A program made the translations under genes and the position numbers. Shown here in pieces: positions 17,674-25,295 of a stretch of DNA of 38,967 bases (positions are counted from its first letter, which is position 1; each line of letters begins with the position of its first letter). The notes under the pieces were generated by a model. It was not told the origin of the DNA. It ran no database searches and saw only the letters and a program-made list of their open reading frames with translations. Origin of the DNA: Candidatus Parcubacteria bacterium (GTDB taxonomy: Bacteria; Patescibacteriota; Patescibacteriia; Magasanikbacterales; UBA922); NCBI GenBank assembly GCA_002869205.1, contig PKTJ01000053.1, forward strand, positions 1 to 38,967, in the 5' to 3' direction.

Positions 17674-19449
17674 TTACAAAGAAGTAAGCTCGGCGACCAA
17701 CACCATATCATCGCTCACAGATACCGTAGTTTGATATGTCTGATATCCACTTGCCTGAATTTCTACTGAATGATCTTCTTCAGAAAGACCACCAAAGTAT
17801 GCTTGCCCTGGTGGTGTACAACTATTTGTATATGTCAAAGAAACATCTGACAGTGTTGGACTGACACTCACATCATCAGTATGAAAATAAGCCTTGTATC
17901 TCACAAACTGATCATCATCATGAATCTCATGCAACACCTGTGAGTCAGCTGCATAGTAAGTTGCAGATGTTCAATCAGGACCCAAATATTCCCAAGATGC
18001 CGGACTACTCGAGACACTCGATGCAATCTGAAAACGCAACGCGTCCGGGCCTGCCTCTACTGGCTGTGCAAGTGATTCCCATTCAAGTGACACATATTGT
18101 GCCTGGGTACCAACGTCTATAATTGATGACTCAAGTGTACCATTGGCAACATACGATCCTGCAACATCTATCAACGTGACATCTCCTGGAGAGGACAGCA
18201 CATCTACGCCACTACCAGTCCAATACTGCGTAGTATCCGTAAACAAATCCTGACCAGAGCCACCTGACCAATCTGTCTGGCGCACACTCCCTACACCACT
18301 CAAAATATTTTCATCAAAACTGGTAGACGTCACATGTACTTGTGCGTTAGCAATAGGTTGACCACTGTCTGACACCATTACGAGCAGAGAATGAGCAGTG
18401 TCTGGACCCACAACTAATTGTATTGGCTGGGTAACACCTGGATTTAAGGCGAATGGAACATCAGGAATAGTACCGATAAGATCATATGAAGAAACCGCAA
18501 AACCATAATCATCCCACTCAAGAGAACTAAATGTATATGCACCACTACCGTCGGTTGCATACACATCGTCCACTTTATATACATCTGGATCGGTACTCAA
18601 TATTTTTGTACCACGTGCAGAAAACGAAACATTAGGTACCACAGAACATAGACTATTTATAGTTTCAATGGAAATACTTGAAGTAAGATCAATAGAAAAA
18701 CTGACTTCTGTAACATCCTGTGCCATTACCGATACAGGTGGTTTTGTTGGATTGGGAGTCGTGTCACTAATCGTCAAAGTGCTGTCAGTGGTATATCCTG
18801 TTTTTGAAACCGTAACATGATACGTACCAAGTCCTTCTGCCATATCAACGAGCCGCAGCATACCATCATTATCTGTCGTGTCAGTAAAGTCATATGTAGG
18901 ATCTGTGCTGGTAGAAAGTATGTGGACGGTAGCTCCTTGGACCGGCTGTACATTTGCATCAAACACTTCTATAAACAACGCACCATGCGCAGGGTCACCT
19001 TCTAAAAATTTCGGGGCAACGTATGTTTGCATAGACAACGGTTCACGCTGGTCACAGCTTACACATATCACACTCACGTCTACCAATTTATAATCTGCAG
19101 GAGCTAGATCTTGTGGATCGCCCCCAACCGTACCGTCATACGCATCATCTATATTACGCACAGTACGTGTAACCAAAAAATCGACATTATTTCTCGTCGT
19201 TGTCGTATTTCTATTGAGTAAGCCTGAAGGACTTCCATTAATAACACCCACATCATGAAAAGAAAGATTTCGTATCAATTCAATTTCTTCATTCAAAATT
19301 CCCGTTTCAAGAATTCTAATACGCGAACTGTATACTATCTTGAAGACAAGCTGCGTACCACCATAAATACCAAGTGCAAACAACAAAAATACAGCGATTG
19401 CTACCACCGCCTCTACGAGTGAAAAAGCTTTTTTGTTGACAGGCAACAT
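17674..19449 (-). pseudogene. Prepilin-like N-terminal protein with carboxypeptidase-regulatory-like repeats, interrupted by a single in-frame TGA (17962-17964 region)
   Basis: ORFs 17971-19449 and 17674-17937 are in one frame: ...ASWEYLGPD-TGA-TSATYYAADSQVLHEIHDDDQFVRYKAYF...; N-term FSLVEAVVAIAVFLLFALGIYGG. Confidence 0.75.
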
Positions 19450-19529
19450 AGAGTGAAAAGTTTATAAAGTTAAAAAGTTGAAAAGTCCACAACGAACTTA
19501 ATATGAAACTTTTTAACTTTGTAAACTTT

Positions 19530-20003
19530 TTAACTTTCTACTTCACTCATAATCTGATTCACGAGACCTTCTGCTTGTTCTTGAAGTTGTTGATCGCTAA
19601 GTGTTGAACCCTCTCCTTGTTTGATTTGTTCGACTTGAGCTCGGATGAGTTCATCTTTCATTTTTACAATCTCATCTTTATGCTCTGTTATTTTTTCCTT
19701 GAGCTTCTGTACTTGTTTCTCATCTTGCTCCACTGAACTAGTTTCGTCGTCCGTTTGGATTTGCAATTGTTTGCGTAGCGCCGCAATAGTCTGCAACACC
19801 TGTTGCATGTGCACTACAATATTTTGTATTTGTTGCTTACCAGACTTAACCTCTTTCACCAGATAATCAGCACGCTCCATAGTTGCCGCTGCCTTTGCTT
19901 CGGGATCTATCTCATTTTCCTTGGCCTCGCGTATTTCTGCAGACCGTTCTGCAGCAGACTCACGCGATCTTCTCAATTGTTCTTCTGCACTTTCAATTGA
20001 CAT
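19530..20003 (-). CDS. Coiled-coil hypothetical protein
   Basis: Uninterrupted 157-aa charged helical ORF; Glu/Gln/Lys-rich. Confidence 0.6.
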   Translation of the reverse strand: MSIESAEEQLRRSRESAAERSAEIREAKENEIDPEAKAAATMERADYLVKEVKSGKQQIQNIVVHMQQVLQTIAALRKQLQIQTDDETSSVEQDEKQVQKLKEKITEHKDEIVKMKDELIRAQVEQIKQGEGSTLSDQQLQEQAEGLVNQIMSEVES

Positions 20004-20072
20004 AGTAGTATTATAAAAATATGTAACGGCTATTACATATTTATTATATCATTTATTGAAAATCAAAACTAC

Positions 20073-20870
20073 CTATGAACTTTTTTCCTTATTCGAATTT
20101 TTCCACGCCATTTCAAAAACAAGTTTCAAAAAATCAGCAAATGTCTGACTCTGGATTTCAAATGTAATACTTTCTTCTGGTTTTGACAACACACCAATAA
20201 CCTTATCATCAAAAATATTTACCTCTCCCGCTGTATTATATCGATCATCCCACGGCAGCCAATTGTACGTCGTATTTTCTTTGCGTGCTTTGTCTTGTTT
20301 TAAATATGTTTTATCATGCCACCACCGTGCCACATCACTATCAATTGCCAAGACTTTTTCTTTTATACCCTTACGAAATCTTTCTTCAGACTGAACCGTA
20401 CCCATCTCATCAAATGCCTCTGCATACCCTTTTAAATTCAAAATTGAATACACAGTACTTTTTGATTCAGTCACATTCATATACAGCTGCTGCATTGCTT
20501 CTTTTCCCTCTGCGATTTTGATAATTGGTTTCAGGTCAGTCTCGTACAAAGTCTGAAGTTCTGGCAATAAACCCTTCAAATCCACCAAACGTCGCTCTGC
20601 CTGACGTTTTTTGTTTTCGAGAAACTGTCGCAGACGATGAGGAGGCTCAGGAATATAAAAACGCTTCTTTTTTTCTGAAATAGACAAGTTCACCAAGCCC
20701 TGCAACCCGAGACGCTCGAGAATATCATAGCCAGTCGTACGATTTAAACCCGCACGCTTACTGATCTGTGTAACAGTCCCCTTACCCAACTCCAATAAGG
20801 ACATATATATCCGTGCTTCATTCTCTGACAAGCCCAGACTTTGTAATTCTTCTAAAATTTGGTGATTCAT
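20073..20870 (-). CDS. TrmB-family HTH transcriptional regulator
   Basis: LGLSENEARIYMSLLELGKGTVTQISKRAGLNRTTGYDILERLGLQGLVNLS winged HTH; C-terminal effector region. Confidence 0.85.
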   Translation of the reverse strand: MNHQILEELQSLGLSENEARIYMSLLELGKGTVTQISKRAGLNRTTGYDILERLGLQGLVNLSISEKKKRFYIPEPPHRLRQFLENKKRQAERRLVDLKGLLPELQTLYETDLKPIIKIAEGKEAMQQLYMNVTESKSTVYSILNLKGYAEAFDEMGTVQSEERFRKGIKEKVLAIDSDVARWWHDKTYLKQDKARKENTTYNWLPWDDRYNTAGEVNIFDDKVIGVLSKPEESITFEIQSQTFADFLKLVFEMAWKNSNKEKSS

Positions 20871-20878
20871 ATGGGCTA

Positions 20879-20907
20879 AGTATAACAAAATAACTACTTT
20901 ATGTCAA
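20879..20907 (-). promoter_or_regulatory. Sigma70-type promoter for the TrmB-like gene
   Basis: Minus strand TTGACA-17 nt-TATACT. Confidence 0.75.
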
Positions 20908-20940
20908 TCTCTTTCGACAAAATAGGTTATCAACAGTATT

Positions 20941-20960
20941 TTTAGCTTATTTTGGCTAAA
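20941..20960. promoter_or_regulatory. Inverted-repeat operator candidate
   Basis: TTTAGC-N8-GCTAAA between divergent promoters. Confidence 0.5.
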
Positions 20961-20988
20961 TTCTTCAAACATGCTATAGCGGATAACA

Positions 20989-21017
20989 TTGACAGTATTA
21001 TAAAATACGCATATGAT
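20989..21017 (+). promoter_or_regulatory. Sigma70-type promoter for the 21052-23399 operon
   Basis: TTGACA-17 nt-TATGAT. Confidence 0.75.
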
Positions 21018-21051
21018 GTGCTGTTTTAATACATTAAGCACATATATTACT

Positions 21052-21543
21052 ATGTACAAAGAAAAAATTAAGATATACCTAAGCGCACGAATCTCCAAGG
21101 ATGCACAGACCTATAACAAAAAAGTGTGTTCACAACTAGAAAGCCCCATAGAAGTCTTCCTCCCACAAGAACACAATCCATGGAATATCAACCACAAAAA
21201 AATGCCAAAAAAGATTGTGGATATGGATATTCAAGCCATGAAAGAATCTGACATGTGTTTACTCCTACCTGATTATGGGCGTGACTGTGCATATGAAATA
21301 GGTTGGTATAGCAATTCACAAAAGCCAATTGTGGTTTTTATAGAGGCTCAGACAGAGTGGTTGCGTGATTGGATGGTAAAAGGAGGCGTAAACTATATTA
21401 TTACAAATAACAAAGAAACATATTGGATACTCAAGGAAGATCCTATTCTTTCTCACAAAAAAATACTACACATACAAAACATACAGGACCTTAACACCAT
21501 CATAAAAAAAATATATGTCCAAAATAAAAAATTATTTTCTTAA
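21052..21543 (+). CDS. Nucleoside 2-deoxyribosyltransferase-like protein
   Basis: KIYLSARISKDAQTYNKKV...DIQAMKESDMCLLLPDYGRDCAYEIGWYSNSQKPIVVFIE. Confidence 0.6.
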   Translation: MYKEKIKIYLSARISKDAQTYNKKVCSQLESPIEVFLPQEHNPWNINHKKMPKKIVDMDIQAMKESDMCLLLPDYGRDCAYEIGWYSNSQKPIVVFIEAQTEWLRDWMVKGGVNYIITNNKETYWILKEDPILSHKKILHIQNIQDLNTIIKKIYVQNKKLFS

Positions 21544-22384
21544 TACGAGACCATACTCGTGGGCAGATTTATTGTCTGCTGGGTTATTGGCGAAATATTC
21601 TGACACAACAAATTTTGCTCTAACAAAAACTGATATATATATTTCCATAGGACTTCTTTCTCTTTGGATATTCTACAATCTCATTCTTGAACATAAACAT
21701 GCGTACACATATAGAGGAAAGACATCGATACTACTTACATACTTTTTTCTCATATTACCAATAGCATTAAGTATATATTTAAAATCGTATTGGTCTCTTG
21801 TATTTATTTTTATTTCTTCAGTACTTGTCTATATATATCTACAAAAAAATAAAAATAAACTTCTGGGAATTCTAAGCTGCACTGTTCGCGGACTCATTCA
21901 GGTAAATTATTTTCTATACATACTATTTTTACTTCAGATATCTTTAAAAAAAGAACATGTCATTTTGTCTCTCATTATCTTTTGTCTCTACGTAAGCAGG
22001 GCAGTGGTTGGAGACATACGTGATATCAAACACAATGCCAAAAAAAATAAAAAAACCATTCCCGTACTGTATGGAAAAAGTTTTTCACGATATACAGTAT
22101 CATTCATGATGTTATTTTCTTCTTTTTTAATAATTACCACTTTCAATACACTTACCATCACATTACCTTTAATAATGTTTGCTCTCACATTACTAACATA
22201 CAAAAATGGATATATTCTTCATCAATTATTAATAAATACAACCATGTTTTTCTCATTCATGTTTGTAGGTTTATCCACCAACCAAAATATTTTATACATA
22301 TTATTAATATACATAGGAATATATTTAAACACTATTTTTTATCCATTATTAAAACGAGAATCAAATCCTACATTCACAAACTAA
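21515..22384 (+). CDS. UbiA prenyltransferase-like integral membrane protein
   Basis: Multi-TM; VVGDIRDIKHNAKKNKKTIPVLYGKSFSRY resembles the second UbiA motif; overlaps the upstream gene. Confidence 0.55.
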   Translation: MSKIKNYFLNTRPYSWADLLSAGLLAKYSDTTNFALTKTDIYISIGLLSLWIFYNLILEHKHAYTYRGKTSILLTYFFLILPIALSIYLKSYWSLVFIFISSVLVYIYLQKNKNKLLGILSCTVRGLIQVNYFLYILFLLQISLKKEHVILSLIIFCLYVSRAVVGDIRDIKHNAKKNKKTIPVLYGKSFSRYTVSFMMLFSSFLIITTFNTLTITLPLIMFALTLLTYKNGYILHQLLINTTMFFSFMFVGLSTNQNILYILLIYIGIYLNTIFYPLLKRESNPTFTN

Positions 22385-22388
22385 ACTT

Positions 22389-23399
22389 ATGGGTGAATAT
22401 CCGAAAATACCACATGAACAAGAACCTCACCCAAATGAAAAGGTTGATCTTAATTTTGGCGGCGAATACGGACGCCTTGCTTTAAAGTACGAGCTTGAAC
22501 AAACATTTGCAAAAAACCTAGAAGTGAATCCAGATCATGTACAACTCACAAATGGATCCAACGGCTCTCTCAATATTATTCTTCCAATTCTAGCCCTTAG
22601 ATTTACCAGAATGCATAACGGACAATCCCCGTGTGCAGTATTAGACACCCCAAACTATTTCGACACGATAAAATTTCTAACCGCAGGAGGATACAACATA
22701 AATGAAGTGTCTCGCACTCAAACTTTTGAACTCAACACAGACCTCCTCATAAAAGAAATCAAAGAAAAGTATCCTCATCTAGTAATACTAACCACACCAA
22801 ACAATCCAACTGGAATACCTATACATGACGGACAGATAGACCAAATTATACATGCCACCCCAGATGACTCAATTGTCTTGATAGATAGAACATGTCTAAA
22901 TGTAGGAGAAGAAATTAGCACAAAAGAACTTTTAAAAAAATATGCACATAAAAAATTAATCATCCTGCATTCATTTTCAAAAACACACAATATGTCAGCT
23001 GAACGTGTTGGTTTTTTTGTGACAAATAATGACGATCTAGCGTCTTACCTGCAAACTCATGAAGATGATGGGCGCGTAAATGCCGACGCAATGCAACAAT
23101 GCAAAGAACTCATAAATAAAAAAGATTTGGTAGAAAAAAATAAAACAGAAATCAAAAGAAGCCTCGCAATCCTCGAAAACTACGCACAAGAAGATACCGA
23201 TTTTTTATACACACAAAGTCGTTCTAATTTTGCACTTGTCCGGTTGGATCCAAAAAAAGCAGACAAGCTAAAACAAAAATTTTTATTTCCAGATGCAACA
23301 AAGTTTGGGATAGATGACCCCTGCATTTTCAGACTAAACTTATCAGATTCCCAAAAAATAAAAATGTTTATTGGTGAATACAAAAATGTAGAAAATTAA
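22389..23399 (+). CDS. PLP-dependent class I/II aminotransferase (HisC-like)
   Basis: LTTPNNPTGIPI, VLIDRTCLNVGEE, ILHSFSKTHNMSAERVGFFV (PLP Lys). Confidence 0.8.
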   Translation: MGEYPKIPHEQEPHPNEKVDLNFGGEYGRLALKYELEQTFAKNLEVNPDHVQLTNGSNGSLNIILPILALRFTRMHNGQSPCAVLDTPNYFDTIKFLTAGGYNINEVSRTQTFELNTDLLIKEIKEKYPHLVILTTPNNPTGIPIHDGQIDQIIHATPDDSIVLIDRTCLNVGEEISTKELLKKYAHKKLIILHSFSKTHNMSAERVGFFVTNNDDLASYLQTHEDDGRVNADAMQQCKELINKKDLVEKNKTEIKRSLAILENYAQEDTDFLYTQSRSNFALVRLDPKKADKLKQKFLFPDATKFGIDDPCIFRLNLSDSQKIKMFIGEYKNVEN

Positions 23400-23410
23400 T
23401 TATATAAACA

Positions 23411-23441
23411 AAACACCGCTCATATATAAGCGGTGTTTTTT
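23411..23441. terminator. Bidirectional intrinsic terminator between convergent genes
   Basis: ACACCGCT-CATATATA-AGCGGTGT-TTTTT; A-rich on the opposite side. Confidence 0.85.
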
Positions 23442-23453
23442 ATTGTACTATGT

Positions 23454-23678
23454 TTATTTTGGCACGAATGCAAGAAGTCCTGCGATACGAGCCTGCTTGA
23501 TTGCACGAGAAACTTTTCTCTGGTGCAATGCACACAATCCACTTCTGCGTCGTGGTTGGATCTTCATGTATGAAGATGTAAATCGACGAAGCGTTTCATT
23601 ATCTTTGTAATCAATTTGCTTGTCTTTGTTAACACAGAAATAACATTGTTTCATTTTTTTTCCCACTTGTTTTTTCAT
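23454..23678 (-). CDS. rpsR: 30S ribosomal protein bS18
   Basis: CYFCVNKDKQIDYKDNETLRRFTSSYMKIQPRRRSGLCALHQRKVSRAIKQARIAGLLAFV. Confidence 0.95.
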   Translation of the reverse strand: MKKQVGKKMKQCYFCVNKDKQIDYKDNETLRRFTSSYMKIQPRRRSGLCALHQRKVSRAIKQARIAGLLAFVPK

Positions 23679-23694
23679 AACGGTTCTAAAGTTT

Positions 23695-24132
23695 TTAGAA
23701 TGGAATATCCTCAACCTTAATCTCGTCTTCGCCAGCAGGTCCTGCTGGTGGCTCTTGTGGTACCGGAGGCGCATCGTCTCCAGAAGCTGGAGCACTTGAT
23801 CCTTTTGGTCCATCAAGCATGATAAGATTACTTGCCACAATTTCTGTACGATATCGTTTTACCCCATCTTGTCCTGTCCAATCTCGTGTTTCAATACGTC
23901 CTTCGATATATACACGGCGTCCTTTGCCGAGATATTGTCCTGCAATATCAGCAAGCTTGCCCCACAATACGATGTTGTGATACTCCACCTTCTCTTGTCG
24001 AGAACCTGAATTATCTGTCCACACACGATTGGTTGCAACACCGAGGTTAGCAACACTTTGTCCAGATGGCGTAGTCTTTACTTCCGGGTCACGGGTGAGG
24101 CGGCCCAAGACAGTAGCGCGATTGAGATCCAT
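23695..24132 (-). CDS. ssb: Single-stranded DNA-binding protein
   Basis: MDLNRATVLGRLTRDPEVKTTPSGQSVANLGVATNRVW...; acidic C-terminal tip EDIPF. Confidence 0.96.
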   Translation of the reverse strand: MDLNRATVLGRLTRDPEVKTTPSGQSVANLGVATNRVWTDNSGSRQEKVEYHNIVLWGKLADIAGQYLGKGRRVYIEGRIETRDWTGQDGVKRYRTEIVASNLIMLDGPKGSSAPASGDDAPPVPQEPPAGPAGEDEIKVEDIPF

Positions 24133-24208
24133 ATGCGTTTATATTAATGAATAAATCTCATATCCTTCTATCACATACCCCACCCTATGATATCTGGATA
24201 CAATATTA

Positions 24209-24874
24209 TTATACATTGTCGATGTCCTTTTGCAAGATTTCGTCAAGCTTTTGATCAATATCGTCGATACTGATTTTTGGCTTTTTTTCTGTTGTTTTTT
24301 CTTCTTTTTTCTCTGCAACAGGTTTTTCTTCAGAAACTTCAGGAGTAACAACCTCTTCTTTTGGTGTTTCTACCTTTGTCTCTTCTTTTTTTGGTTCTTC
24401 TTTTACTTCCTCTTTTTCTTCTACAGCTTTAGCAGGAGTAGATTCTTTTTTCTCTGCAACAGGTTTTTCTTCAGAAGGACCTTTCTTTTCAAAAGGTTTT
24501 CTTTCGTTTCTCTTTTCTTCTCTATCAGCCTTTGGAGGGGCACTAAGAGCTGTTGGATCCTGAGCAAGAGTATAAGCGGTTGCTTTGCTTGGGTCAGAAA
24601 TTTTGACCACAACGCGAAGCAAGTTATCAAGTAGACGCACACTCTTCTCAAGTTTAGCCAATTGCTCAGCCTCAAGTTCGAAGCGAAATAATTGAAAATA
24701 TCCATAACGGATATGCTTGATAGGGTACGCAAGTCGACTTTTTCCCATGTCTTCTCGTGTTACACTGGCTGCATCGTGGCTTCCAAGTGTTTGAGCGACA
24801 TTGTCAACAACTGCTGCCACCTCGTCCTCGCCAAGAGTACCAGGAAGCACACAGAACATTTCGTAATGTTTCAT
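24209..24874 (-). CDS. rpsF: 30S ribosomal protein bS6 with long Lys/Glu/Pro-rich C-terminal extension
   Basis: MKHYEMFCVLPGTLGEDEVAAVVDNVAQTL...RLAYPIKHIRYGYFQLFRFELEAEQLAKLEKSVRLLDNLLRVVV; position rpsF-ssb-rpsR. Confidence 0.93.
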   Translation of the reverse strand: MKHYEMFCVLPGTLGEDEVAAVVDNVAQTLGSHDAASVTREDMGKSRLAYPIKHIRYGYFQLFRFELEAEQLAKLEKSVRLLDNLLRVVVKISDPSKATAYTLAQDPTALSAPPKADREEKRNERKPFEKKGPSEEKPVAEKKESTPAKAVEEKEEVKEEPKKEETKVETPKEEVVTPEVSEEKPVAEKKEEKTTEKKPKISIDDIDQKLDEILQKDIDNV

Positions 24875-24923
24875 AAATTATATAATATAATTAGTTTTTA
24901 CCTCGCGCATTATTTTTTGCAAT

Positions 24924-24971
24924 AAACCCCTTCCTAACCCTCCCCTAATAGGGGAGGGAATGGGTGGGGTT
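24924..24971. repeat. Intergenic C/G-tract palindromic repeat, copy E
   Basis: AACCCCTTCCTAACCCTCCCCTAATAGGGGAGGGAATGGGTGGGGTT; near reverse complement of copy A. Confidence 0.8.
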
Positions 24972-25295
24972 CATTACCAAAACTCATGAATATTGAGTTT
25001 AATGACTACAAGGTATGTAAATTCGCAGGAGACACAAATACCCGTAAAATCTCACGCTGTCCCAGAGGAACGACGACCACGTAAGCGAGTCAGGTCTAGG
25101 CAAATATCAATGAATAATTGTCTCTTTTAAGCCAAAAGACAAAAATCAAAGGTGAAAACACTATATCAGCAAAAAGAACGAATGTCAAGAGGGGTGACCA
25201 ACCTTACACAACTCTCCACATACCACCAAATTGTTCTACTTAAGATACTTTTATGTTATAATACAAACGCAATTTCTCATGTGTAATATTTTTTT

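Noticed and set aside
17674-17937. Independent 87-aa gene
   Set aside because: In the same frame as the upstream 492-aa ORF, separated by a single TGA within a recognisable motif; better read as one interrupted gene.
5717-23840. Genome-wide UGA=Gly recoding (code 25)
   Set aside because: Several genes here end naturally at TGA and only one in-frame TGA was noticed, so the standard bacterial code fits.
24230-24634. Plus-strand Phe-rich ORF
   Set aside because: Antisense of the Lys/Glu-rich bS6 tail; not a plausible protein.
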